Below, one piece after another: positions 38,384 through 50,470 of a stretch of DNA of 64,000 nucleotides; position 1 is the stretch's first letter; each line of letters begins with the position of its first letter. The stretch covers positions 26,741,352-26,805,351 of the forward strand of contig CANTUZ010000008.1 in NCBI GenBank assembly GCA_947846985.1, written 5' to 3'. A model generated the notes under the pieces. The model worked only from the letters and a program-made list of their open reading frames with translations, did not search any database and was not told where the DNA came from. The position numbers and the translations under genes are program-made. Source of the stretch: Fratercula arctica. Lineage: Eukaryota > Chordata > Aves > Charadriiformes > Alcidae.

Positions 38384-39135
38384 AACAAGCACTATAGCCC
38401 TCCTGTAACCCTACATCTTTTCTCTGAAGGCTCAGCTCCAAGCAGCTCCTGGTCTATGTGCATTACCACACAGGTAGAATCACAGTGACCTTGGATGATA
38501 CTTTTGCTGGACAAGCCTACAGAGGATTGCATTATTCCTGAAGCCAGGCTTCTGTCAGATGTTGTACTACATGGCACAGATGCCTGTTCTTAACAGACAC
38601 TTCACTTGCAAAAAGCATTCTCTTGTTTTTCCGCATCCATTACATACTGGAGAGTTAAGAAAAACAAAACTACTTTTAACCATAACCTGATTGCATCTGC
38701 TCCCACCAAACCTTCCCCATCTTCTTTCAATTGATTTATGGAAAACCTTATAGTTTATGTAAGACAACTATAATATCACAGGTAGTAACATTATGACAAC
38801 AAGGTAGCTTGTGGTTGTTTTTTTTTAAACAAGACCCAAAATATCAGATGTATCGGAAGTCTGGAGAACGGTATTTTTAGAAGAGGCTTGACTTGTACAG
38901 GACCATGACTACACTGCATATATACACTTCAGATAAGAACACCTCAATGGCTGAAGATGTAGAGCTGTAACAGAAGGGGGTCTCAGAATGACAATGTTTG
39001 TCTTCTGTGTACTGGAGACACCTGTCAGCTGAGCAGAGGGACACCAGGACACTGACTACATTTTTAAAAGAATATTGAGAGTATATCGCCTCTTCAAAAG
39101 GGAAAAAATAACCGGTAATAAAAAGCAAAGTTGGC

Positions 39136-39192
39136 TTGTTTGTTTTTTTTTTTTTTTTGGGGGGGGGGGGGTTGTTTGTTGTTTTTTTGTTT
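39136..39192 (+). repeat. 57-nt G/T-only tract with T16-G13
   Basis: Contains T16 (39143-39158) followed directly by G13 (39159-39171), then GTT-rich sequence. A G13 run can form intermolecular or slipped G-quadruplexes and is hard to sequence, so its length may be inexact. Confidence 0.88.
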
Positions 39193-40380
39193 CTTTATTT
39201 TGAGGGGTTTTGTTTTTAATAGTTGGAGAGGGGGTGTGCATATTAAAAAAGATTAGCAAGGTTCAGAAACCAAAAACTGAAGTCATACAGAGTCCAGGTG
39301 GATAATTAGAGAGTTTTGTAACAATGAGAGCAATTAATCATTGCAACACGCTCTTAAGCAAAATGGTAGATTGTATCTCTTGAAGACTGGCTGCCTTTCG
39401 GGAAGGAATGCTTTGGCTAACCACAAGTTATGCCTTAAAGACAAGTTACAGAAATGTAAGAAGATTTAATGACTCTCATCATACAGGTACTCAATTAAAT
39501 TTAATGATCCCTTCCAAATTTAAATGCAAACTGTAAAATATCTTTCATATAGTTCATACGGATTATGGTAGCAGCCATTTTCACCTGAAACCTTTTTTCC
39601 CCCCTCTATTCTAAAGCAAAAATCTTGTTACACAGCAGCAATAGTGCTCACATATAGCAAAATTTTAAGCATGATTTACTTCATGTCACATGTGAAGTCA
39701 ATGACAGTACAGAGTCCACACTACAGATTAGAAATATACTTAAGAAATATATGAACAGAGAGCTTGAAGACCATTTCTATAGTCCCCCAAACAGTCAACA
39801 GAGTAGTCTCTTTCATGAGGAGGGCTGAGCTTAGATGTTCGGGTTTTTTTTAGTTCCAGGTCATTGCTTTCCTGTTCTTCCTCTGAATATGAAGTTCTGG
39901 ATTAGACCTGTATTATCATATCTGTATTATGCCAAGGTGCCTTTTCACATATTTTCACTCACAGAAGATAATGGGCTCACTTCTCTTACAGCTGAAGTGT
40001 CCTAATTAGTTGCTGCCTCACGTGGTTCTGCTACAAAGGTCACACATAGTCAGGCCAAATATAAAGAAACAATTCATAAAAAAGTTAAGTTTAGTTGATT
40101 GTAGGTATGACCAGATAGTGGCATAACGCATGTGGAAGTTATGTATAAACCATGACAGAAACTACACCTTGCATACCTATGGATTGATAAGTTTTGGTCC
40201 TAGCTTAGTTGGTCTCTCTTCCATATTTGAATATTTTCTACAGACATCCAATATGACTGGAGTAATTAATCAACAAATGTCATTTCCCATTAAAGCATAT
40301 TTAATCATCACAAAAATTAGGAACAACTAAGAACCAAAACCAGTATAATTACTTCTAATGTAAATGTGCTAATTTAAATT
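39193..40380. other. Non-coding DNA, nothing recognised
   Basis: AT-rich, no open frame above 67 codons. Leads into the inverted repeat. Confidence 0.5.
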
Positions 40381-40630
40381 GTGGAATACTTCTTTAAGAA
40401 AAGTGTGTGTTAATTGGGGTCTGCTCATGAAAGCAAGCTACTAATTGAGCTGGCATGTGCCAGATAAACTAGTCCAATTGAAAGAAAGACAATATTTGCA
40501 GTGTAACACTGATTTTAAAAGTTAACATTTTAATGAAAAAAACTGCTATCAGGCTCATGCCAGTTCAATTAGTCACTCCTTCCCATGAGCAGACCCCAAT
40601 TAACACACTTTTTTGAAAGAAATATCCCAC
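40381..40630. repeat. Imperfect long inverted repeat (foldback element or conserved palindrome)
   Basis: The left arm (40381-40466) and right arm (40547-40630) are reverse complements of each other at about 80% by eye, around an 80-nt spacer. The core is a perfect 23-bp match (40407-40429 against 40584-40606) that includes TTAATTGGGGTCTGCTCATG. The outer part GTGG.ATA.TTCTTT and the inner CTAATTGA.CTGGCATG also pair. Similarity may continue weakly outward to about 40360 and 40645. No coding capacity and no obvious target-site duplication. It may be an old foldback (MITE-like) DNA transposon, an inverted duplication, or a co-opted conserved palindromic repeat of the kind described for Eulor/UCON families. 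I cannot assign a family. Confidence 0.8.
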
Positions 40631-42709
40631 TGTTCAATTAAAACATGGAAGCATAGATGATTACACAAGTCTATTTTGACAATTAGTCTTACTTGATCTG
40701 TCTCAAATGTGTTGTTTCTGAACTGCTGTATCATCAAAACTTATGGATTATTTTTGAAGCAAGTGTTTTTTTATCTGTATTAAGCAGACACTGTCCGTAT
40801 AACAATACCAAAATAGTCCAAAAATCCAACAGTGGCAAGTTAGCATCTTGGTTCCCATTTTAATAACAGCAGCAGCTCATAGTACATGCATTACAATACG
40901 ATGTAGAGACCAAATAAACAGGCCTTCTGTTGCATGCAGGTTTTTGTACAATCCCATGACAAATATGAGTAAATAAAAGCAAGCAAGGGTTGATCCAAAA
41001 CCTGAGATCAATAAGAGTCTCTCGACTTCGGTGAGCATTGGATTAGGTCCCCACGTTCTATGTGAGAAGAGGAATAATTACAGTGCATCGGGCACTGGGA
41101 GCTAGCAACTTGGTAAATATTGATTTGGCATGGTAACTGCTATAATATTGATTTTAAATGCAACTTGAATATAGATTTATCAACCATTCTGTAGCTCTGT
41201 GTCAATAGGTAGTAATGATAGCTTTTGATGGGTCAGTAAAGTAACAACAACAACAACTAAGAGCTAAAGAAGACTCATGCTCATTGTAAATGTTCATTCA
41301 GAAGTATCACGATACACCTACCTGGGGGATCTTGCCACCTAACTGAGCTACTCAAAGGATCAGTAAGTTGTTTCTAATTAGTTGAGTGATGTTAATCAAT
41401 AAAGTCACACAGAATTTGGGAATTTTCCCTGTATTTAGAACTGTAACATAAAATACAGTGGTTTTCTGTGAAGGAATTGATCTTACCTACTAGTAAGTTA
41501 AAACAATGCTTCTTACCATCGATCCTTTCAAATCAATATTATGCTTTTTGCTTGATAGTATGAAACAGGCAATTGTGAATTCGCAAGTATAGATGGAGTG
41601 AAGGCAGACATTCCATCACTAAAGCAAGTGATGTGCAATTACAGTGCCCCTGCAGTCCACTACCAGTAATCCTGGCTTCAGCATGAGTCTTTCATTTCAT
41701 GGTTGGACAAAACTTCTGTTATTACTACTTGTCAAAAGTAGTTATCACTATGATTCCCTGAGGGGACGTCCTTACTGATCTAAAATGTCTTTAGAGTGTG
41801 TGACATAATCATCCAGTCTGAAAAAGAACATACCTATTTGCCTTAGGATATTACATGCTTGCTAACTTGTCACTGCTACATCTAATGGCATTACCTAAAA
41901 TAGTATGCAGGTATACTTGTCACCAAGAATTTCTGTTAAGGTAAAACCTAAATAAAAACATAATCATGCTTCGTAAAAGTATTTTGGGCATGGTCAAACC
42001 AGAATTGTTGCTAGAACAGTTAGGTAGATATCCACATCCAAAGTATGGGGGTCTCCTCTGAGCCCAACCTCAGCAGTTTTTCTGCTTACAATTATTACAG
42101 GGGGAAGAGGCACAAGGGGAGTGGCAGAGAGGGGGAAGAAAAACCTGATGGCATATGGTATTTGACATACATATTTACTTTTCCTGAGACTGTTGCTGTG
42201 ATAGTACCACCCACATTCCTAGTATTTAGAGATAATGTCAAATGCAAGATTAAGAACAAGTTTGTTCACTGAAACATTTTCAGTTTGAAGGAAGGGCTGT
42301 CCTTCCTGTTGGAAAACTGTAATTCCTGTGACGCCACTGCACCAGGACAACCCCGAAGGCTTAGCTTTAACTGGGTGAGTGACTGCCATAGGACTAAATG
42401 ATTTGCTAAAGGACCCCAGAAGCTTGCTGCATAAGGGCCACCCTTATGCAAAGGCCTTAAATAAAGGCTCTATAAGTGTGGCCCAAAATGAGACCTGCCT
42501 TCAGTGAGGGATGCAGCTGGGAGACTGAGGTCACGCCTTGGTCTGACAGGTCAGAATCAGCATCGGACAGGTTAGAGCAAAGGAGACCTTAGCTATCTTT
42601 TAAATTATCATTGGTTTTTTTTCTTTGGATAATGTCTGCCTTCTCCCTCTGGCATCAATAGTAACACTTCTTTAAGCAGTGGACATATCTTCTCAGTGTG
42701 TGCTTATTT

Positions 42710-42725
42710 AAAAAAAAAAAAAAAA
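42710..42725 (+). repeat. A16 homopolymer
   Basis: Sixteen A residues, then GG and a further short A/C-rich stretch. Confidence 0.8.
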
Positions 42726-43054
42726 GGAAAAAAACCAACTTGGAGCAGGAGAGACGCAAGGTATGTCATCCTTTTGATGTCAGTGGAGGTGCCGTGTCAG
42801 TGCAGCATTTGCCTCACTTTTTCTAATCTTTTCAAGTATGCACAGCTACTCTGAAACATCCCTGCGGAAACTTGGCAAGAAAAGAAAATAGAGGCAGTGA
42901 GAGAAGGAATGAGAGAAAACTTGTCTTTCAGGAGGTGCTTTGCACTCCTGATGCCTCTCAGAATCCATCACTTTGCTCGTATACATGACAGCTTCCTCTC
43001 TTCTTCCCCCCAATATTGCTACAGTTATGCCTGTGTCATCGTCCCCCGCCCTGC

Positions 43055-43071
43055 TTTTTTTTTTTTTTTTT
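43055..43071 (+). repeat. T17 homopolymer
   Basis: Seventeen T residues directly after a C-rich stretch (GTCCCCCGCCCTGC). Confidence 0.8.
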
Positions 43072-43462
43072 AAAGCTGCTTAGTTTTTCCTGTTGATTAT
43101 GACACATTCACTACACATTATCACATAAGTTGTTGTGCTATCTAAAGTTTTAAGTATTTGGCCTCTGACAGCATAAAACATTTTGTATTTCATTTGGAAT
43201 GCCCTCTGCTCTCAGTCTGGCTGCAAATCACCAAAAATCTCACGTTTTAATTCAGGATTCAAAACACTGCAATAAACTTCATGTTGAAAGACTTAACACA
43301 GACTTATAAAATTTTTTTAGGCTGGAAACAAAGAACATAAAAATTGAGAGAAAGTATTTCTGTTTCAATCAAAGATTCAAAATCCAAAATATATTATCCT
43401 CAATTTTAAGTTTTAGGGAATCATTTCAGCAAATTGAATATTTCAACTTCACTCCAAAACTT

Positions 43463-43474
43463 GGGGGGGGGGGG
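43463..43474 (+). repeat. G12 homopolymer
   Basis: Twelve G residues in an otherwise AT-rich stretch. No other feature nearby. Confidence 0.85.
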
Positions 43475-46440
43475 AACACATTAAAATACTAATACTTCTT
43501 ATATTTCAAATTGTGCTCAAACGCGTTTGTCTCCTGAGACAGTAGAAAAATAATTCTATGTACTTCCACAAAAATTTGGGGCTTATTTGAATCAGTGGCT
43601 CTTGATACACATATTGATTCAAGTCCTCATTTAGCTTATCAAATGGAAAAATAGCGTTTTGTGCTTTTAAAGCACTTCAACATAAACTTCAGTTTCAGGC
43701 TGAGAAGGAACACATGAGTTAAACACTGCATCACATATATGAACTAAGGATGCAAAATAAAGCTTGACCATAGTCAAGTAAGAACAAAAAGATAATTTGA
43801 AAATACTGAGACTTTTTTCTATTTAAAGAAAACAAAAAGAAAAAAAAAAGGAGATCCCTATGACCCAGCTGAAGAAGTAAAAGCAAAGAGCAGAATACAT
43901 CAAATAGCAGAACTAAGAAGTCACTGTTTCCAGAGAAAACTGAAGAAAGGGAGTCAGTAGGAAAAGGAAAACATGTTCTCCATTTTGATGTGTTGGTATC
44001 TCTCAGGCTCCTTGCCGGAGGCTAGGGGCATCTCAAGGGCCCACCCACACAAACACACTCATGCGACTCCATTACAGTGAGTTTCAGTTAAGCAATTCAA
44101 GTATCTCCATTTCCCCACATTTTATATGGAGTCTTACAGTAACCAGTACACAATCGCCATTTTTTACAATGCTGTTCCCAAGAAAACTGAGGGCTGTTTG
44201 TATTGAACTAGATTTGTTAAGCATTAACTTGAAGCTCAAGCTAATTTCTCAGCTATAGGAGCAAATCCAGGTGAATTGGTGGTGCCAGATAAAGAGGTCA
44301 CATAATGGACTATCTGCCCTGCATAGAGCTGCAGCTATTAGTGCTCAAGAGGTATTTTAAGATACACGATGCATACATTTATGTGGTCATGTTTTACAGA
44401 GAACGTCTAGACCTTTTTCAGGTGCAGTCATAAGACTCATATATTCAAAGACAAACAGAGTCAGAGAAATTGGTAAGTCTACAAGAATAACCATCTTAAA
44501 TTGCTGTAGAATAGATGTCCACTGTATATAACCAAGAACTCTGTCTTCTCCTTAACCTGTCATGTTCCAGAAACCCCAAAACAGCCAGAACAACTCACTT
44601 CATCTTTGCAATCTCCAATCTTTCATCTCCTTAAGTCCTTAACTCCGGAATGACATACTCTCTTGACCTAATGGACATCACAGAAAAAGCAGAATAATTC
44701 CAGAAACAGCGACTCACCCTCAGAGCCTCTTCCAGGGGGATGTAGCACCACAAAGGCCTATTCCCAGCTTTTTGTGTAACTCCTTCTCCCTAAGCTGGCA
44801 CCTTTCTGAGGAAAGGGATCATAAAGCAGCAGTGTGCAAATAACAGGTCTCCCCAGCCTGTCCCATCACAAGAGATTGCCAACACCTGAGATGGCCCTGC
44901 CACCCTTATCCACATAAGTGTAGCTCTTTCCTTTCTTTATATCAGAAATTAGTGAGCCTTTCTGTTTCGGAGTGGGGATTTTGGGTTCCCTCTGATATGC
45001 TCTGCTGTGGTGGCCTTTGCAGGAAGGGCCCATGCATCACCCGCAGACTGGGTCCCTCCAGCGTTCGCTCAGGTCACACAGTAAATTCCTGTGCTTTGGC
45101 TGGGGGAGGTCAGCTACTGCTGTCCTGCGAGCACCTACCTGGTCAGACCTATGTGTAGAAATGGGCAGTTACACAACCTTTACTTTCTCCTTACCACCAG
45201 TAGTCATAACTAGCTATGCTGTGGCTTCAGAAATAGTAAATTGAGAACTGAAGGAGAGCTGTATTCTACGGCTAGTACTGTCCTTCTCACGCTAAGGACA
45301 AACAAGTACATCCAGAACTTTAGTAGGAAAACAAGAGAACTTTCAGACCAGAAAGAAGGACAGTGGCCAACTTGGGACCTCCCAGGAGACAGAAAACCCT
45401 CTGTGTCCCACCTCTGTCTTTGATGGCTTGCAAAAAAGCCACCTTATTAGTGCAGGCGGGCAGGCACTCTGTGCCTAGACTTTCACCTCTGTCAAAAAGA
45501 GAGGAGCCAAAGCTCTGACCCCTTCCCCAACGTGCTTTCAGGCTGTGCCTCCTGCACTGTCACAACAGATCGGGCTGTGACAGGTTGGTCAGGAAAACCT
45601 GAGGTGTTTTACATTTTCTGCTTGACTTGCAGTCCTTTTACCAGACTGAGGTTTGGGACAGTTTTTTCTGCTGGTATTTTTATTATGCTTCAGGAGAAAA
45701 ACAGGTCCGAGGTTGACACTCAGCGTTATAGTTTCAGTACTATGCAAGTAAATTTAACTACTTAATCCCGCTGAGCATTGGGTAAGCGGGGCAGCTAAAA
45801 CCAGTATATTGCACGGAACATTTATCACTAACTACAGTATACAATTCCCTTTGCCGTTTAGGCTTACACGTTTTAGAGCATTTATAATCATGCTGAATTA
45901 TACTGGAATTCCCATTTCAAAAGACTTCATGAATGTATTGCTTGAATGCTGCCAAACTCATTTTTTCGTTCATCCAGACTTTAAGGGGAACTGAGTTCCT
46001 GTGAGGCTGCTTATGCATTGCTGGATCCCAAATACTGTCGGGATGTCTGGATTTCATTGAAAAGTTGGTGGAATAAAAAGCAAGTTAAGTGGGAACTGAT
46101 TAAAAGCTACAAATAGAAAACTCATGTAATTTTAAAAAAGGCAAACCACTGCACCATAGCCTTCAATAAATGTTGATTTTTTTTTTACCGGCATCCAATT
46201 GATAACAGTTTTTATCAGTTTTTTGTTATCAGGAAAGGTCAATGTTTTTTTTTTACACTCTCAAAAAGCTGTGTTCCAATAAATTATGAGTATCTGTCGC
46301 TAGATTCCCATAAATGTTCAGACCTGCATCAATGCCAGCAACAAAAACTATCCAGAACCTCTGTCTCTGCTTTCTGTTTTAGGTTGCTAATAATATTTTA
46401 AAAACCAAGCCAAGGAAACATCTTTCTGGAGCAGCAACAT

Positions 46441-46698
46441 GCCGGGGGAGACGCAGGGGGGAAGCTGAGGGTCGGCGTCGCAGGGAGCCTTGCTGGGCAG
46501 GGCACAGCCCCACAGCCCCCCGCCTGGCCCAGGCCCCACCGCTTTCCTGGAGCAGAGCCACCTTCCTGCCTGTGGGGAGGGGGACACGGGGGGCCTCGGC
46601 GGTGTCTGACATGGTGTCGTGAGCAGGCGGCAGAAATCGGCTCTCGCTTTTAAGTGAGCTCGCCTGTTAGAGCAACTCAGCCGACGAAAGAGCCCCGC
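46441..46698. promoter_or_regulatory. Isolated CpG-rich patch (small CpG-island-like region)
   Basis: About 18 CpG dinucleotides in roughly 260 bp of GC-rich sequence, within an AT-rich, CpG-poor surround. It could be the promoter or first exon of an unannotated transcript. On the minus strand a 77-codon frame starts at an ATG within it (46612, MSDTAEAPRVPLP...) and ends at 46379, but I recognise no protein family. A pyrimidine tract ending CCCCACAG (minus strand) just inside that frame could equally be a splice acceptor. A relic of a GC-rich insertion is another possibility. Confidence 0.4.
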
Positions 46699-49600
46699 TT
46701 TTATCTTTCAGAGGTAGAAATGTACTTGTTGGCATGCAGCCATCCTCGCCTTGAAAATCTCACGGCATGTTTTCGCAATTTAAACCCAGCTTTCTCTGGG
46801 CTGGAAAAATAAAAGCAAACTCAGAAAACCCCCTAACTCTCCCAAAACAAACCTTTCCCTAAAACCTGAAAGGACCTCGATAGGACTGGGCACACCTGTC
46901 CTGCAACTCCATTGCTTCTACGTACTAGTTTGGTGGTGTGATTTTTTTGGATATAAAAAAACACTTTCACTTTAAATCGTGGGTTGTGAGAAGTACAGTA
47001 TTATCGTTCTAGGTCTCCTTAAATAGATGACAAAAGGATTCCAGACTTCACTACCTCTCATATGCAAATCCTGCCTTATGATCTTCCCAGTTTCCTTTCT
47101 GTATCTCAAACCCTGAAGGTTTAAGAGTAATATCTCTGGAAGTCAGATACTATTAGATATATTCAAAATTCTTCCTTCTCCTCTTTCAGGGAAAATAAAT
47201 CAATTAAAAAATAAGTCTTCTCAATCTGACTTCAACTGTATTATAACACTGTTATTAAAACCATCATGGATGTGACAGAAATAAAAGGTGGTCAGGACGT
47301 ATTTCTGATGCAGAAAAAAGGTCCAGGGAGCATGTCTAATGACGTGATGAGGATTTTTAGGCCCCTAATAAAGGTACTATTAATGCAAGTCTGCTTCCAT
47401 GCCTATGCAAATAGGCCTTGAACATTACATGAAATTTCCAGTCATGTTGCTTGGGAAGCCCAGGTGGGGGATGCACGGCTGCCTGAAGCCTGAAGAGGCT
47501 TCCTTAATGGAGTCCAACAAGATTAGCTGCCTTTACCCACTACATGACTCTGTAAAAAAAAGCAAATAAATCACTAACAGTCTCCTAATAGACTTAGCTC
47601 TTTCCTGTTCTGAATGAATATTGTTTGGATTAAGCTCTACAATGGCTACCTCTGATATTGCCACAGTGGCTTGTTTCTTTTCAGTGCTGTTTGAAAGATT
47701 TCCAAGTTTTTGAAGATGCTGCCTCTTGTCCCATGGTAAGAAGTGTAAAAGGCATTCTGCTGGTAAGCTTGCAGCGCATTTACTGGAACTGTTTTCACTT
47801 GATCATGTTCTCCAGCTGGATCTCTGGAGTGGAAGGGAGACCTGGGGTTCTCTTACTTCCTGTAACCCAATACATGCTTCCTCCAAGCCCTCTGTGTTAA
47901 TGCATTTATTATATACTGTGTCATATATTGGTGCTTGGCCACGTGGAGCAGTCTAATTCTGACCAGACTGGTTGCGTTGATGGACTGAGCAGGGACAACG
48001 GTCATGATTACATTCCATTTCTCTGGGATTAGTATTTACGTTTTATGTTGTGATTCAGGATATAATTTTTTGTAAAGAGTCACTTTTGCCTTCTTTTTCT
48101 GTGTAAGCTCAATTTTGAGTATGTTACAAGATGCTGGGACTGAAAGCAGAATGTGACTTGCTTGTACATCTCTTGAAGCAGTCTAAGAATTACAGGTGTC
48201 AATTGTCCACTTGTTCTGTTACCACCCCTTGTTCCCCAGAGTAAGTAATGTTCAACTTTGCTTTTCCTTCTCTTATCTCAGTAATGTTTTTCCCAGTCCT
48301 CTTCTCCAGATACTCTACAAGGAGACAAGCACTTCGGTAGCTGTGAAATTGGGAAAAGCAAGAATCACAATTCTTAAATGTGTGAAATTGTCAAAACCCG
48401 CTGTTAGGCAAGGCCAGGGAGCAGAGCAGAAGCAGAAGTTACACCAGCCGTTGCTTTGGGCAGTGCATGATTTGCTGATCACAGCCTTACACTGGCGTAG
48501 CTGAGCCGGCTGGTGCCGCACGGCTGTCCGGCGCAGCTCTGGAGACACTGACCTTTCCGTGTCACTGCTCCGGGCACCCGCTCAGTTTGATCATTGAAAA
48601 ACCTGCCTTGAATGATGTTGGCTTTTTAGTTCAGTGCTAAGTAACTGCGTGTGGTCTGTGCCTTTGTTAGTGATCTATGATCCCAACAATCCAGTATGCC
48701 TTCTGGTATGGAAAGAGTCTAAATAATCCAATTAAGTGGGAGAAAAAATTGATCAGTGTTTAGATAGTTGACGCTGCCATGCTTCAGGAGTTAGGTGTGA
48801 TGGAGACAGATGTTGCAAAGGACCTGGGGTGAAGCTGCAGCGCAGGTGTTTATCATGCCCAGGCAGGGAGATTGGGACTCTTGTCTAAACACAAAAGAGA
48901 AAAAAAACCCCACCAACCAAAGGAACCCATAGGGTAAGTGCTTCCAGATAGGAAGTCAGCTCAGGATGGTAAGTCCAGGTCACTGAGGCTGGTCTGATAA
49001 GCTCCTGTTTTCCAAACACCTTTTTTGCAAATCTGGATGCTACATGGCGTTCCTCCCATGCAGGTGATGCAAGTGAAAAGCCAGTTCCTCTTCCCATGCT
49101 GAACTCACACAAGAGCCTGTCAGGTATGGCGGATCTGAGCCTACCTCTTATTTGAAGATGTGTAGCCCTACAGCTAAGGATCTCCTCCTTTCCTGTAATG
49201 CAGCTCTGTCTACTGTGATCCATCAGGCATGAACTAAAAGCAAGGATGACTGTTTCATGAGAGCAATTTACTCTCAAAGATCTTGTTCTGCAGTGAGGTT
49301 TAGCCCATTAGACATACGCTGTTTGTTCCCACTTAGTAACCTAATGTACCCTCAATCTCTGCATGTGTAGCATACACCTGGAACCTCAGAGGTTTTATTA
49401 ACTAGTGCTTTGACAGACCCTTCTTTGATATTTTGTAGGCAAGCAACACATTTTTTTACCTTTGGGTATCCTTTATATTACATGACAGTGGTAAAATACT
49501 AAAGTGATAGAAATGAAAGCTTTTGCTTATGATATACATCAGTCTTTTCCTTGTAGAAACTACAGAGCTTTATTAATGCAAGTCTGAAATCAGTAAGACA

Positions 49601-49829
49601 CAAAAGATACCAACATTTGCCCTAGTTTTCTTCAAAGAGGTTTTGGGGGAGTGTGGTGGAGGGCCTAGCAAGTTGCTGCTTACCCAAAAAAACTACTAAA
49701 TAAAAATGATTGCTATTTTGGATAGGAATTACACTGCAATTGACAATCAATGACTGACTGCAGAAGTTTTATGCCACACTCAGCTGAAACAGTGCAGATG
49801 TTTAGGATTTTATTATTTCATTTTTTTAC
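46699..49829. other. Non-coding DNA between the CpG patch and the L1-type relic
   Basis: Includes the small CpG cluster at 48.5 kb. A 130-codon minus-strand frame (48885-49277) has no recognisable domain. Confidence 0.5.
48494..48581. promoter_or_regulatory. Small CpG cluster
   Basis: Nine CpG dinucleotides in 88 bp (GAGCCGGCTGG, GCCGCACGG, GTCCGGCGC and others) in a CpG-poor surround, about 1.8 kb from the larger patch at 46.5 kb. No gene or motif set identifies it. Confidence 0.25.
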
Positions 49830-50470
49830 AGAAAGAAGTCCTTGGAAGGCGAAAAACTTAATAAAGCAGTCACAAAAGTTAAAGCTGGAAAAGCACCAGG
49901 CCCAGATGGATTTGCCACTGACTTTTGTTTTAATAAAGACTATTTTATATTCAGAATTGCTTACTTCTAAAATGGTTTGAGACACACTTTGCTCTTCAGG
50001 GGAAACTTATTTCAAACCACTCCCAAACCTAGAAAGGACCCATTCTAGCTTCCCGTGTCCAAACAATATCGAAATATTATTAGCCAAAGCCTTTTCAAAA
50101 TTGGATTGATAACTCCCTGTCTGAATCTATGTCTATTAGTTTGAGTTAATCTATTTACAGATAGGGATCTAACAATTCTAAAAAAATATATCAAAGGGTC
50201 CTCTTTTTCCCGTTTTGCATAGGAAAGACCATTCCCTTTATTTACTCTTTTTTTTTCTTATACGTTCACCTTCAGTAGACAATTTATGGATGGGATTTAA
50301 CTTCCAAATGATTCTCTTCAAAAGCTGGTTATTAATTGCATTATTTCTGAACCATTCACACCTCACTAATCCCAAGAGTGTTGTCTTCTCACATCACTGC
50401 CACTGGAATTGCATCTCAACTTGCAGCTCTGACTGGACGTGGAAGTCAGTGGCATAGGATAATGCACCAG
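49830..50470 (+). mobile_element. Decayed L1-type LINE relic (reverse-transcriptase part of ORF2)
   Basis: One frame from 49830 reads SLEGEKLNKAVTKVKAGKAP and then GPDGFATDF, the L1/Tx1-clade fingertip motif (the CR1 counterpart is quite different: [13 protein letters not shown]). In the same frame, 37 codons further on, PKPRKDP (50022-50042) matches the L1 IPKPGKDP block; the spacing is only slightly short of that in L1 proteins. A stop codon then precedes a weaker match to the YRPISL region. Further weak matches follow in shifted frames: a GRQGRDN-like block (about 50200-50230), a NPKSVV segment like L1 Y.NP.A.V (about 50370), and GRGSQW like RGTRQG (about 50430). Stops and frameshifts are frequent. 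The core 49830-50045 is fairly certain; the 3' limit is a guess. Confidence 0.65.

Larger units (their letters stand above)
40631..46440. other. Non-coding AT-rich DNA
   Basis: Contains a small (CAA)n stretch at 41243-41257 and the listed A16, T17 and G12 runs. A fragment near 45455-45500 (CACTCTGTGCCTAGACTTTC, then ACCTCTGTCAAAAAG) faintly resembles a MIR core but is too short to call. Confidence 0.5.

Noticed and set aside
45455..45505. Possible MIR core fragment
   Set aside because: Only about 40 bp of weak similarity without the neighbouring MIR blocks.
48885..49277. 130-codon minus-strand frame
   Set aside because: No recognisable domain and no supporting neighbour; the hydrophobic end reads like translated pyrimidine-rich DNA.
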